DNA from: Diphasiastrum complanatum
Lineage: Eukaryota > Streptophyta > Lycopodiopsida > Lycopodiales > Lycopodiaceae
Direction: 5' to 3'
Length of the DNA stretch: 64,000 nucleotides
Assembly (NCBI GenBank): GCA_029204225.1
Contig: CM055098.1
Location: 53,425,374 to 53,489,373, forward strand
Each line of letters starts with the position of its first letter. The first letter of the stretch is position 1. This document shows, piece by piece, positions 1 to 11,280 of this stretch. A program made the translations under genes and the position numbers. A model generated the notes under the pieces. It did no database searches. It was not told the DNA's origin and saw only the letters and a list, made by a program, of their open reading frames with translations.

Positions 1-358
1 GCCATTAAGATGGCTGATCAAACTAGAGTTCTCTGTGAGAATGGTTGAAGATATACCTGTCAGAATTGTCGAGTATAGTTTGTCATTACTTTCGTAGTAA
101 TGGACTTACCAGAAGCACCAAATGTCTATTGAGTCCTATTGGGACACCCATGGTTATGAGTTGCACAAGTAGTTCATAACTGGGTACTGGGAAAATCACT
201 TTTGAAAATCGTGAACATGCAGTCAAAGTTGATCCTGTAACTTGGACTATCAAACCAGTGGCTCAAAAAGAGGATGATGATTCATCAACCACGATCATAC
301 TTTGTGACCAACTAGTAAAAAATTGGGGAACTCATTACGACTCTCAAACTGATACTGT
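1..358 (+). pseudogene. Ty3/gypsy protease C-terminal / linker fragment
   Basis: In broken frames this reads like the end of a gypsy retropepsin and the start of the linker before RT: an AIKMADQTRVL-like stretch, then a LLGHPWL-like stretch near 135-160, then VVHNWVLGKITFENREHAVK and DPVTWTIK. The LLGxPWL signature near the end of the protease is a family trait. It matches in type the protease at 46428-47180, whose frame ends just where this one would continue, so both probably belong to one gypsy family. Stops interrupt the frame. The similarity ends abruptly at about 358, where the segmental duplication begins. Confidence 0.5.
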
Positions 359-1420
359 CTTGAATGACTGTCTCACAACCGCCGGAGTAGCACACCCAAA
401 TTGAAATGGAAAAAGATGAGCATGAAATGCTTCTCAAAACTGGAAACAAAGTGGCCTTGCCACCAACCTGTATATACATTTCCCCACTGCAATTGGACGC
501 ACACCACCAAAAGAGCACACCTAAGATATGACGACTGAAGGCAGGATCTGCCCAGATGCAATGAAAGAGCACCTTGAAGAGGAGATCAAAGCCATTAGCA
601 GAATCATTTGTTCAAAAACCATTCCTGAAGGTCCACCAGCTGAGAGGCGGACAACGTAGAAAAGCTTTCATAAAATGAGCTTCTGCAAGTTGAAGATCAG
701 AGTCAGGTTGAATGTCTTCAACAAATAATGGAAGAGTATCACTAGCATGGGGATGAAGTTGTTCCAAAGCCTGAATAGTTGTAGAAGAAGGCGTTGCTGA
801 AATTGATGGAGCAAGAGCGTGCGCAGCCCGAGAAAATTCACCAGCTTGTCCAAGCACAACGACGTAGACAACTATAAATAGGAATTGATCCCCGAGTCGG
901 AGCCTGAATTAAACTCTCGTTTTGCTGCAAGTGCATTGCAACGAAGAAAAAGTTCCTCTTGTAAATTTTCCCAATCACCTGACATGAAACGTCGAATTCT
1001 ATTACGCGTTTCCCGATGACCTGCTTCACCACCTCTAGGAGGAAGAGACAAACACCAAAGTGGAAAGAGCAAAAAAATATGCCATGCCACGATATCAAAA
1101 GGGTTGGTAGCTAAACGGATCAAAGGTAGTCGAAGAGCTCTTTCAACGTCAAGGCGAAGGGCCATAAATGCGGGCAAAAGGCGAGGTTGAGGAAAACCAA
1201 GATAAAAGGAACCCAAGATTGCGAGCCCAAGCCCAACTTGAGTCGGGAGGAGAAAGTGGAGCAGATGAGGTGTTTGGGGAGATTCTAAAAGGGAAGCTCA
1301 TTGTTGGAAGGCAGTACAAGCATTTCGATGCCTGGAAAGGCCTGCACCCTGCATATATAAACGTCCGCATCCTGGACAAGGTACACGGGAGGGTGGAGGT
1401 ATAGAATTCTGCGAAGATGA
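359..1420 (-). pseudogene. R2-like reverse-transcriptase element, left copy, truncated and frameshifted
   Basis: This matches 49800-50900 and encodes the N-terminal half of the element described there: the CCHC-type zinc finger (about 1322-1384), the following helical region with GEFSRAAHALAP and ALEQLHPHA, and the GGPSGM-like block before RT. The RT catalytic motifs and the C-terminal endonuclease are missing because the duplication edge at 359 cuts them off. Several small indels relative to the right copy (for example near 535-545, 600-650 and 850-880) split the frame into short pieces. It cannot be functional. Confidence 0.75.
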
Positions 1421-1789
1421 CAAAGGAGTAAAAGAAACAAAAGAACGAATATGTGGGGGACGATAAGGTGTAGGCTAAGGAATAGATGCAACAAAGGGTG
1501 ATTCATGAGGACGATTAGAGAGGGGTGGGGATGGAAGGGATGGTGAAGCAGGTCTCTTTTTGTGTTGATTGCACTCATTTTGGGTTGAATTGCATTTTGA
1601 TCCATACTCTGAACACTTGCAATCATCCATTGAAAATAAAAATAATTTCTATTATAACGTATTTAAAATATCCAAAGATATCGTTTCGTTATATTCCGTT
1701 AACTATTTGTAACTGGGATTTGGATACGGCATTTCAAAATCCCACTTTAAGCCTTCTTCAAAACCGTGGTAGTGGGTCAAGCAAGGTTG

Positions 1790-2390
1790 TTTCCTTATCC
1801 GCACAGATGCTCGTTGATCCTCGAAGCACAGATGCTCGCTGATCCTCAAAGCGTCTGATCCACACAGTAGCAAGGAGTTCCAACACAGATGCTCGCTGAT
1901 TCGCACAAATGCTCGCTGATCCTCAAGGCGTCTGATCCACACAGCAGCAACGAGTTTTCAACACAGCCAGATCCTCACGCTCGCTGATTCCTTCTGATTC
2001 TCACAGCAAGGAGTTTTCATCACAGCATAGAAACGCTCGCTGATCCTCACACTACAAAGCAACGCTTCTGATCCTCACAGCAAGGAAAAGTGCGTTGATT
2101 CCTTCTTTAGCACAGTCAGAAAACGTGCGCTGGTTCCTTCTTTAACACAATCAGAAAACGTGTATGATCCCTTCTTTAGCACACCTTTTTTTACACAGAT
2201 TCAGACAACGCTCATTCCTTCTTTAACACAGTCAGAAAACATGCGCTGATTCCTTCTTTAGCACACCTTTTTTTCACACAGTCAAGAAGTTCGCTGATCC
2301 TCACAGCAAAGAAACTTGTCTGATTATAACTGCAAAGAAACTCGTCTGATCCTCAAAGCAAGGTTTTAACACTGATTGTGATGCGCTGTA
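1790..2390. repeat. Degenerate minisatellite (~30-45 bp units), left copy
   Basis: Recurring blocks combine GATGCTCGCTGATCCTC, CACAGCAAGGAGTTTT and CAGTCAGAAAACGTGCGCTG with TTCCTTCTTTAGCACA. Unit length varies and units mix two sub-types. The array lies just upstream (5') of the RT element, which runs on the minus strand. The same array is at about 51280-51870. There is no coding potential; the short ORFs over it are artefacts of the repeat. Confidence 0.75.
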
Positions 2391-2925
2391 TCGAATTCTT
2401 TGATAACAGCTTTTGATTATTCTATAATTCTGAATGTTCTTTGATAGAGGCAGCGATTGTTCAATAGTCTGTAGTACGTATTACAGTTATGAACTACATG
2501 CTTTGAAAGGGATAGCTGCAATGATTCAAAGAGTACATTGCTTCAAACTGTTAATTTCTATTTGCATCGAAAGGGATAGCCTCACAGGAAACTGTTTTCG
2601 GTTGTTTGATCTTCTTCTATTAGTAAAAGGTAATCGAATTCATTCTTTTCAAGAAATCAGAACACACAAAAAAGAAATTCATCTCACAAAGAATGAAAAC
2701 GAGAGTATAAAGAATGAAAAATAATAATCATAATGAGTAGGAAGAATGAACAGTTTACCTTTTTATTAACAAATGACATTATTTTTTGATTTATCAAACA
2801 TTAACAATTAAAAAAAGTAATATTTTTGAATACATGATAAAAGGGAATATGAACCGTTTGTTATAATTTGTTAGAATATGAATAAAAAATCTTACTCCCC
2901 ATGTAGAAAAATGGCAAACATCTCA
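2391..2925. other. AT-rich non-coding spacer
   Basis: I see no gene here. The stretch is AT-rich, holds two near-identical short blocks (GAAAGGGATAGC at about 2505 and 2570) and matches the right copy at 51890-52425. A 96-codon ORF over part of it is disrupted in the right copy and has no recognisable motif. Confidence 0.4.
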
Positions 2926-2929
2926 AGCC

Positions 2930-3905
2930 TTACGATGTCTTCTACATTTGAAGCGATGTCTTCTACGCAAGTCGTGAGTGTTCTACCCAGTGGACTCGTT
3001 CTAGCGTGTTCTCCTTTCTGCTGCTGGCAGATTAAAAAAAATGATTGGTAGTTCTATTAACCTCTCAATTAGCCTGAGGGGTACTCCATGGTTGATTAGT
3101 TGAAGAAACACCATTCTCTGCAAGCATATCCAATATTGTCTCTATATTTAAGAACTATCAGTTCTGGTATGTTGTATTCTAATAAGTTATCTAAAGCAGT
3201 TAGATTGTAGTTTGTTTGCTGAAAACGACAGTGGTGTAACAAAAATAGACGTGATTTGTGTCTTACTACTTTTCTATATGCGACACTACGACAGGACCGA
3301 CGAGGACTGGCACTACAATGCACATGCTTGTTGTATATTCGAGACCCAAGCGCAACAATGAAGGGAATTGTGCTGCCTCGCAGTATGCGTTGGTGCACGC
3401 TAAGAAAGAACCTCCTGAAGTGCCAAAGCTAGAAGATTTTCTGGGTGATGTATCGCTGGAGGTAGTTTATGTAGATAGAAATGTGCATTCTTTTACGGAG
3501 CTGGTAGTCACAGTCATACCGATCTATGTAGACATAGCTCGGAGACAAATGTAACACGACTTTATCCATTCAGGAATGTGTAAATAGTCTTTCATCTAGA
3601 CCTGCACATGACAGGTACCGTTTATAAGTGTCGTTACAGTCATTCTCAGCAACGAGAAGAGAACGTCTAGATCGCGAATAATCACTTACGCCATCAATGC
3701 CCAGAATTTACTCTCGGACTGTAAGTTTCTTCGTGATCTTGTGCTCAAGTTGTTACCGAAAATGGGAGCATGATTGGGATATCAACGTTGAAAATGTGGT
3801 TGCGCCAGCATCAGAACCATGCACAGAATGGCAATACGTCCAGCAACTCCAAGAATGATGGTACCACCATTGCTAATCTGCAATCTTTGGCCTTATCGAT
3901 GAGCC
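2930..3905 (+). pseudogene. AINTEGUMENTA-like/PLETHORA (AP2-type) N-terminal remnant, left copy
   Basis: This is the left counterpart of 52430-53450. The reading frame at 3258-3554 contains KKEPPEVPKLEDFLGDVSL; PKLEDFLG is a hallmark motif of the euANT/AIL transcription factors. Downstream, near 3757-3900, the GSMIGISTLKMWLRQHQ and QSLALSMSP blocks follow in the order seen in BABY BOOM/PLETHORA proteins, with small indels that break the frame (for example 3 bases lost near 3840). No AP2 DNA-binding repeats follow, so this is at best a 5' fragment. Confidence 0.5.
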
Positions 3906-3989
3906 CCGCTTCATAATCCAAAAATTGTTGCACCATTATCAGGTCCTAATCATGGAAATGGTAGCAGGCATGAACTTCGACTAGCAATT

Positions 3990-4440
3990 TCTGAAGTTGA
4001 TCTCAAATTCTCAGAATGCCCTCTCTATCAGTGTACAAGACAATCTCGTGTCACATTTAAGTTTAGATTCTCGATCCACCATTCTATCACAGTCAAGCAT
4101 GAAGTCTTCAGACATAGACAAAGATTCCAAGGCCACAAGCTTCTGATCAGACAAGTATCTTTTCTCAAGAACGCTTGAATCTAGACAGTCTTCAAACTGA
4201 ACTTAGCCTTGATCAATCCACAATCAGCGAACAAAGTAAAAGCAAGCGACTTATCTTCAGTTTTATCGTGTGGTTTATGAGAAGAGCCTGTATTGATGGT
4301 TGCAATTACAAGTGCATCAAAACAATGCAAGGACTTGCTGGTCGCATATTTTCTCTCTATCTATATCAAGCCTCACTCTATAGCAGCACTGATAGAACTT
4401 TAAAAATTACACCCTACAATGCTCTCCTAAAGAGAAAGTA
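3990..4440 (+). other. Ser-rich ORF region, left copy, frameshifted
   Basis: Matches the 148-codon ORF at 53525-53971. In this copy a 2-base loss near 4140 breaks the frame, so only the last 88 codons stay open. I do not recognise the protein. The N-terminal half is rich in Ser/Asp/Gln, the C-terminal half is basic and hydrophobic. It may be chance coding or part of the preceding pseudogene. Confidence 0.3.
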
Positions 4441-5016
4441 ACTCTGTTTCTCTCAGAAGCTCAAAAGAAGGTTGTTAATATGTTGAGGCTTGAGGACTTA
4501 CCTCATAGTGCTATTCAAATCCTTTACATAGTCCTTGAAGCATAGCTGCTGAGAGTAAGCTAAAGCATTGTGATTTGAGCAGCAGCTAAGCACTAAGCAA
4601 CAGCTCTCCACCACAAGCAGAAGTTATAAGCTAGCTACGTACAACTTCGTCGTTTGATTGTTTGGTAATCGACTGCGCAGAATTATGGCCAACAACATTG
4701 ACAAGTCGTTTGCTCGATAGTTATGATGAATAGCAACATAAAAGATTAAATGGAATCTGTAAAGCTCTTCGAGGTCTTATGCGCGTACTATAGCAAATTT
4801 CTTCAAGATATAAATTAGCTAGATTACTTCTTCCTTTTCCACACACAAAGCGTTGAACTAGTTTCAGCAATGGAAATGCATTTTCCTCTTTTGGATCAGA
4901 ATCGAGATTGTTGAATTCTGTTTATGTAATTAGCCTTCTACTGATTAAGTATCTTGTGAGTTGTTTTAGTGCATAATTCCCAAGTTATGATATTTGAATA
5001 TGTTTTTGGCCTATAG
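4441..5016. other. Non-coding spacer before SDR remnant
   Basis: No gene recognised. AT-rich sequence with an AGCAGCTAAGC-type short repeat near 4580-4610. It ends with a pyrimidine-rich stretch and a CTATAG splice-acceptor-like site at 5011-5016. An 11-base tandem unit present in the right copy (about 54232-54250) is collapsed here. Confidence 0.4.
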
Positions 5017-5640
5017 AAGAAGCACACGGTGGTGAAAAGATATAGTTGCAGTGGTCACCGGTGCGAACAAAGGCATTGGCCTGGAGATAGAACACCAACT
5101 TGCCCAAACTGGAGTAACAACCCTTCTGACAACAAGAAATGAAAGACGAGGTCAATCTGCAATAAACTTGCTCAAAGCAAAAGGCCTGCAACATGTTGAT
5201 TTTTATCAACTTGAAGGCACAGATTTAGAATTTGTGAAGATTTCAGTGCTTGGCTAAAACTGCATTACAGTGGTCTTGATATACTGGTATAACTCCTAGT
5301 CTTTCTCTTTGCATCACCATTCATAATATAAAAAAATTCTTGTTCTCACCGTGACACAATATTGTAGACAAAATTCAATAGTACCTTGAAAACTATCCTT
5401 GCACTATCCAAGTACAAAAGATGTCCTTGAATATGTCATCAGAAGGAAGTTGCAGCTGACGAAAGATAGGAGACATGTAAAGTAATTTGAATGAATCTAA
5501 CTAATTTTCGGTTTTTGTATAGATCAATAACGATGGGATCCATTCACATGATTATACTGACAAGAAACAAGGAGCGAGAGGTGTGATCACCACAAACTAC
5601 TATTGTGTAAGAAACGTGACACATAACTTCTTCCTCTAAT
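5017..5640 (+). pseudogene. Short-chain dehydrogenase/reductase pseudogene (menthol-dehydrogenase type), left copy
   Basis: Exon 1 (5017-5286) encodes the Rossmann start VVTGANKGIGLEI (the TGxxxGIG cofactor motif), then a TTRNERRGQSAI-like stretch and LHYSGLDIL just before a GT donor at 5287. Exon 2 starts at 5523 after a TATAG acceptor with INNDGI, the equivalent of NNAG, then TTNYYCVRNVT, which matches the conserved TNYYG block of this SDR group. Two lesions are shared with the right copy: four extra bases before the Rossmann motif and one missing base before DFSAWLK. No catalytic YxxxK exon is seen. It is dead and was dead before the duplication. Confidence 0.65.
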
Positions 5641-6167
5641 TAAAACTGGTGGGTGGATTGTGAATGCATTGTGAGCTCACGACTGGGACAACTTTAGGTT
5701 TCCCCTCACCTTGCTGATATTGGTGACATGCAATCACTACCCATATTTTCACAATCTGCTACTTTTTCTATGTTATGGAATTGTTATCAGATTAACAATG
5801 TGGCAAATATGAAGTCCCAAAAAAATATATTACAAATATTTCAAAATGCAAAAAAAGAAATAAAAAGATCGCAAGCAGGTGAAAAGCAATCCTGAAAACA
5901 ATAAGCCCCTTCCTACAGCAAGGCCAAAAATGCATAAAAAACTTGGAAAAAGAATATCTTCATTATGCAACAAAAGGTCCCTGCTCTCGGGCCTTCCTAG
6001 GTGGGGGCCTCAGGCGGGCCCCTCCATCACCCTGCACCTCCCAAGTTGGAAGAGCCTCCGAGGGGGAGTAGCCACAAGACTGACATAAAAGTGGAGGACC
6101 ATTCAAAACTTGAGGGGCAGTTGTATGAGCTTATCCAATCTTCGTTGGTTTCCCTTTTTGGACTCTA

Positions 6168-6175
6168 GAATTTTC
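6168..6175 (+). promoter_or_regulatory. Heat-shock-element core, left copy
   Basis: GAATTTTC fits the GAAnnTTC core of a heat shock element and sits about 310 bp before the heat shock start codon. It is conserved in the right copy at 55716-55723. The TATA box of the right copy is changed to TATTAG here (about 6281). Confidence 0.5.
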
Positions 6176-6484
6176 GGGAGTACTCTACCACACCCACACC
6201 CTCTGTATAGCTTCTTCTAGTGCCTCCAGCATCTTCCTCGTCAGCTTGCGTGCGCTCGATCCTGCACTCTCCTCTTCTTCTATTAGCACCACCAAAGCGC
6301 GATCGTCTCTTCATCGGCATGCAATTCGGGCTTGTACTTCAAGCTGTTTTGTGTGAGATGTGAAAGATCGATATAGCAGGTTTGTTTGCCTGTATCGCGT
6401 CTGTGGTAGCTCAATTGAGAGTGTTGTTGTTGACACACTTGAAAGCTATCGCTTGAGAGCATCGTTTAGAGAGCAATAACCAGA

Positions 6485-7323
6485 ATGGCTACTGCTTTTG
6501 ATGAATTTGGGCGTTTTCAACAGCAATGGCAGCAGCTAATACTGACTGATTCCCAGGCTTCTTTCTTTCGGGGCACAGTCTGCACACCCCCAAGGCTGGT
6601 GTGCTGCGGTCCAATGGAAAGCCCAATTGCAGTGAGAACAACGGCTTTGGCTAAAGAGAATGGGGACGAACGCGCGGCAGTTGGAAAAGAGGCAGAATGG
6701 AACGCCTACCCCGTCGAAGAGCCAAGGCAAGCGAGATATTTCCCCATTCAGGGCCTTTGGTAAGTTATACTCAGATACTCACTGCAACTTACTCTGAGCA
6801 TTAAAATTGCTACACTCTGGAAGTCTTTCAACCTATATCATTAGCCGCTGTATGAGCTCACAATGACGATGTTCTTTGTTGCTTTTGTGACAGATCTTTG
6901 GGATCCATTCGCTACTCCTTCAAGCTGTCTGGTGCAAATGTTAAATCTAATGGATAATTTTCTAGACGATGTCCCACTATTTTCAAGCCGAAGCGGTGGC
7001 AATAGAGATAGGCGAACTCCTTGGGATGTCCTAGAAGATGAAGAGTCATTTAGCTTGCGAATTGACATGCCTGGTTTGACAAAAGAGGACGTGAGGTATA
7101 CGTGGAGGACAATCTCTTGTTGTGAAAGGCGAGAAGCAAATTGAGGAAAAAGAGGAAGATTAAATGGGCTTCAAGAAGCTATGGAAAATACAGTTATGTA
7201 TTAGCTCTCCCAAAATATATTCAGACAGACCATATCAAGGCAGAGCTGAAAGATGGTGTATTATACATCAGAATTCCTAAACTCAAAGAAGAAAGAAAGA
7301 CTGTCGATATTGAAATTTCTTAA
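6485..7323 (+). pseudogene. Plastid-type small heat shock protein gene, left copy, frameshifted but with complete 3' end
   Basis: This is an alpha-crystallin-domain chaperone of the organellar HSP21 type that would bind unfolding proteins in the plastid. Exon 1 is 6485-6759 and exon 2 is 6894-7323, with a GTAAG donor and a GACAG acceptor. Exon 1 has extra bases after MATA and in the homopolymer runs, so the transit peptide frame is lost. Exon 2 carries at least five small indels (near 6968, 6982, 7092, 7112 and 7160). After the last, the frame is open and gives the true C-terminus: SYGKYSYVLALPKY, then KAELKDGVLYIRIPK (consensus region I) and a stop at 7321-7323. Indels concentrated in homopolymers could be decay or uncorrected sequencing error. 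Confidence 0.85.
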
Positions 7324-7988
7324 GAGCTTTAACCGCTTGGGACGTTTGATCCCATCTTCAATTATAGAATGAAGAGAATTTCTTTGCGGTACTAGCAATT
7401 TAGTTAGCATACATGTGCGAAAGATGCTTTCAAAAAATGTTCAGAGAGTCGATACGTGCTGCTGTTCTCTTAGTATCTTTTTTGAAGTAGTGCCGCTGAA
7501 AGCTACAGAAATGTGGCTTCTTACTTTGAGAAATTTGAAATATTCAAAGTTTAAAGACAAAATATTACTTTCAATTTGTACATGTTCTATGTAACAAGTA
7601 GGTGTGTTATATTCTTGTAGCAAACACACGGCATATCAAAAGGTAGGAAGCCGTGCTATAGCTAGATAATAAAAAACTTATTTTTTTAGAAAGGTTTAGA
7701 AAGATTATCATCTTCCCAAGCACCAAAGCAGGCAAAGCGATTCAACTCACAAGCCCAAAAAAAAAAAGTACGCTACTCAAAGATGAAACCCTCAACTACC
7801 GGAGCCAGCACAACTTTTGAGCTTTAGTGCAATAACCACGAGATGGATCACCAGCCCATAGGAACATTGAGTCTTTAAGATCTCTCTGTAATTGAGAAAA
7901 CGGGCGCATAAGCCAGAGCTTATAAGTTATATGTAAGTGACACAGTGGACGGACGTATATATGAACAGCTCAAGAAAGGTGCAAAAGG
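7324..7988. other. 3' flank of the heat shock gene
   Basis: No gene recognised. This is AT-rich sequence with AATAAA-like signals and an A-rich run near 7756-7767. It is absent from the right copy, which switches to unrelated sequence within the heat shock exon. Confidence 0.4.
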
Positions 7989-8980
7989 GAATAAAATTTA
8001 GAGAGAGAAAATGAACTTTCTAGAATGAGAAAATTTTTAGAGAGAGGAAAAATGTGCTTTACCAGCTTGGGTAGAGTGCTTGGTATGAGAGGGGTGCTGA
8101 ATCCCACCATTACTATAGGGGTGTCCGGGGTGCGACTCAGGGCGAGCTCCAACCAAGTCTCAGCCTCCTTTGCTGGAATGTTGTCATGGCTCTCGCCTTG
8201 GCATGCTAGCCGCCCCAGAGACTAGGGTCGGTCACACATTTGAAATGTAACCTTCTTTAGATTATCAATAAAGTGGGATTTTCCTCAAACTGACTTTCAT
8301 TACCTTCTGGGTTTCAGTGTTCGGTTAAAAGCGCCAGTTGTAAGGCCGCTTCAAAATTTTTAAGTTGGCACAGAGTTGAGGGTCGTATCCCGGGATGCCA
8401 ACAGTATGCGGTCGGGACCATTCGGTCTCTGGCGCCAGGGTATGTTGTCGGGACCATTTGGTCCAGGAACTGGTTGTCTCCATATTTGTCGCGGCTTGTG
8501 GTTCTGAGTGTTCCTTGCATGAACGTGAATGGGTTAAGCTCTTAAGGAACGAGCTCTAACCTGTCAGCTGAGTTGGATGGCTTGCTTGGGTGGAAGTTAC
8601 CTGTTTATGGCTATCCAGTCTGGCGTGGTGCCAGGTTGGCTTCCAGCGCTCGTGACGAAGCTTTCAGTTGGTTAAGTCTGATGTAAGTCAGACCGCTTGC
8701 TTGGAATGGATGTTACTCGTTTGTAACGAAGCTTCGAGTTGGTTAAGTTTGATGTATGTCGGGCGGCTTGCTTGGATGGAAGTCACTCACATCGGGACCC
8801 CCCGATTTGGCATGGCACCAGGTTGGTCTCAATGTTGGTTTTTGAAACTTCAAGTTGGTTAAGTCTGATCGTTGTTGGCGAGGTTGGCTGCTTGTATGTC
8901 AAGTGAGTTTGGATGGCAAAGAGTGAAGGCTGGGAAGCTAAGTCGTGGTTCCCGGCTCCCTTTGGGATGCCTGCGCTACA
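7989..8980 (+). repeat. LTR of a non-coding Ty3-type element (family P), 5'-truncated
   Basis: The LTR ends in ...CTACA immediately before a tRNA-iMet-type primer binding site. It contains an AATAAA-type signal (ATCAATAAAGTGGG near 8260-8274). Its 3' third contains degenerate units built on GGCTTGCTTGGATGGAAGT and GTTGGTTAAGTCTGATG. Compared with the other LTR at 11296 the first 220 or so bases are missing here. Related copies: 11296-12128, 57283-58309, 60615-61475, and inverted at 12429-13046 and 61775-62501. Confidence 0.75.
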
Positions 8981-8982
8981 TG

Positions 8983-8994
8983 TGGTATCAGAGC
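8983..8994 (+). other. Primer binding site for initiator tRNA-Met
   Basis: TGGTATCAGAGC is the classic plant LTR-retrotransposon primer binding site, complementary to the 3' end of initiator tRNA-Met. It lies two bases after the LTR end. The right copy has the same 12 bases at 58312-58323. Confidence 0.85.
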
Positions 8995-9059
8995 CGACTG
9001 GCCGTTGTCAGCTATGCGGATCTCACGAAATGGCCATTGTTTGAGGTTCATCAAGACAA

Positions 9060-9440
9060 CTGTTGTGCAAGGTGATGCCCACATTGTAAGCACGGGTGCG
9101 TCCACGGTCGGGGTGGTCGGCAGAACGGGGGACTTGATGAGTCAAAGTGTTGCCCTCGAGGTGTAAGCACGGTCAGTTCTCGCGGTTCGGGCCTGGCGCT
9201 GTCTGCACGTAGGACGGATGAGGCAAAGTGCTGTCTAGGTAGGTGAAAGCACGGTCTGTTACCTTGTGAGGTGCGGGGCGACATATTCGAATTGTACGGG
9301 TTAACCATTGATACAAAGATGCTGCTCGAATTCGGGTGTAAAGCACGGGTGGTTAGCTGCCGGTCCGGGATAGCTGCCGATCGTTTAGCTATAAGGGCTA
9401 TCGACCAAAAAGTGGTGGGGCTGTGACTGAGGCAATGTGC
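9060..9440 (+). repeat. Repeated hairpin-like leader modules
   Basis: At least four degenerate modules pair GCAAnGTGCTGCC-type sequence with a GTGTAAGCACGG-type half, at about 9067-9100, 9138-9175, 9222-9256 and 9335-9440. GTGCT and AGCAC can pair. The same modules occur in the gypsy leaders at 16960-17640 and 19960-20470 (minus) and at 58395-58760. A packaging or dimerisation role is an inference. Confidence 0.55.
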
Positions 9441-11280
9441 TCGGATAGTTGGAGGGGTGTCCTATGTGGGCTGATTCTGTGATCGATTTGTATGGGCGTG
9501 GCCAAGCAAAGGTCCGTTGGCAGGACCATCTCTAAGGGGGGACCTTGTCTTTGTTACTTGTTAGTTAAACCTGCGTGAGTGTCTTACTTGTATGTATTCG
9601 TGGTGAGTCTTAGTACTCGTGCTTTGTCTGGTTTGCATGATTGCTTGTGATACAAGGAGCTAATGGCTCAAGAAGGAACCTTTCTTTTGAAAGCTGATAC
9701 CATCAAACAAAGCGGACTACAGAATCTGTGGGATGGATTTGTAGTTCAAGTACTCGCACGTGTGAACGACAACGAAACGACTCAATGTTTGCAAAGGATG
9801 GATGGCTAGCCTGTTTCTTGGGTTAGTTTCATTTGCGACAACGCTCACCAAGACGCAAGCAGGAAGTCAAAAGTTGGAAAGGGCAATTTCAGGGGAGATT
9901 TTCTTTGGAGCAGTTGGTCTTCATTTTGGGACGGCCACTTTCGGAACTGAAACTCACTGAGCATGGGTGATATGCAGTATCAGTTGGGTTTTTCCTCAAA
10001 GGGGAAAGACTAGGATCCTCTTCAGAGATTGGCAACAAGTTGGATCGAGCCATAATTCTAGCAGATGGGAAGCAAAGTGTTGGAAAGGCTTTTTGTCCGA
10101 AGAACTCTACTCTAAGTCCGATCAGCTGATTTTATAGGTGGCGGGGAACTATCACACACCTCTCTCTCTTGGGGCAAATTTTGAATGAAAGTTGATCAAA
10201 AAGGGGGGCAAATTCAAGGTGACCTAGCCATACTCCACACGAGGAGACTGGCGAACTTTGGACCTAATAAGTTGACAAGTTTTTGTTGTGGAAAGGAAAG
10301 CTTGTTATAGGCTTTCTCTGGACCAGCAATGATGAGGAAACATATGAGTACGCTGGCTTGTGTTACGTGTAAGGCAACTGTTCAATGAAGGAACTGTGAA
10401 AGTTGAGTCTTGCATGAGAGACTTGGTATTTCGAACGGACGCTAAGGGACAGTTCGCGTTGAGATCGGACTAGTGCAAACTCTGGGTGCATGTGTCTGAT
10501 TCACAGACAGCTACTTGAAGCCAAGCTCGATGTACACTTCTTGTTTTGACTGTGAGAGAATTGTGAAAGTCAAGTTTTGCGCGACAGACATGGTGCTTCA
10601 AACAAACGCGAAGAGATAGTTCGGATGCGGATCAAACTGGTGCGACCCTTTGGCTTTCCACGAGGTCAATGGTTACATTTGGGCTGATTCAAAGAGCTAT
10701 TTTAAGCTAAGTGAGAGGTGCATTGTGGAGTACTCAATCTTTGCCTACCTTAAAGAGCCAAGATGGAAAAATATCAAGATCAGGCCGGGACAAGGAGAGA
10801 AATCAAGGTGCAGAAGCAACAAGGTACAGAGTGGACCATAAAGTGGGCAATCAAACGATAAATCATTTGGCTCAGGGAGCCTTGATACCTGTGCGGAATT
10901 GATCAAATCTGGAGCTCAGGGAGCTCAACACAAAGTGCATCAAGGACAAATCAAGAGCTCAAAGGAGTTCCAAAGTCGAAAGTCAGAAGCGACAGGGGCG
11001 AACAATTCAAAGAAAGGCCTCTGTCACCAGTTAATAAGGTTCTTGGATTTTACGAAAGCGATATCAAATCTACGCTTTTCCCAGACAAAGATATATTTTC
11101 AAGTTCTGTAACTTTTCAGTACAAAGAGCTGAGCCTCCGACTTGTGGTTTGCCAGCTTCAATGTTAATAAAAAGTGGGCAGTAAATTGAGTACTGTGCCA
11201 AGTAGCTTAAATGTATGGTTATTTTAATTGGGAGACACCTTTACTTTAATCTGACATCTGATGAGGACATCAGATTTTAT

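Larger units (their letters stand above)
359..7236 (+). repeat. Left copy of a ~7-kb direct segmental duplication
   Basis: Nearly every line here can be aligned by eye with 49800-56777. The left edge is abrupt: gypsy sequence is joined to the middle of the RT element. The right edge lies inside exon 2 of the small heat shock gene, where the right copy departs. Differences are dominated by 1-5 bp indels, mostly losses in this copy, with few substitutions. Examples: TATATAG versus TATTAG in the heat shock promoter; loss of a repeat unit at 4705-4712; loss of several bases near 3668. Most reading frames are therefore broken here and open in the right copy. Confidence 0.92.

Noticed and set aside
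8983-8994. tRNA gene fragment
   Set aside because: It is a 12-base primer binding site next to an LTR end; no cloverleaf surrounds it.
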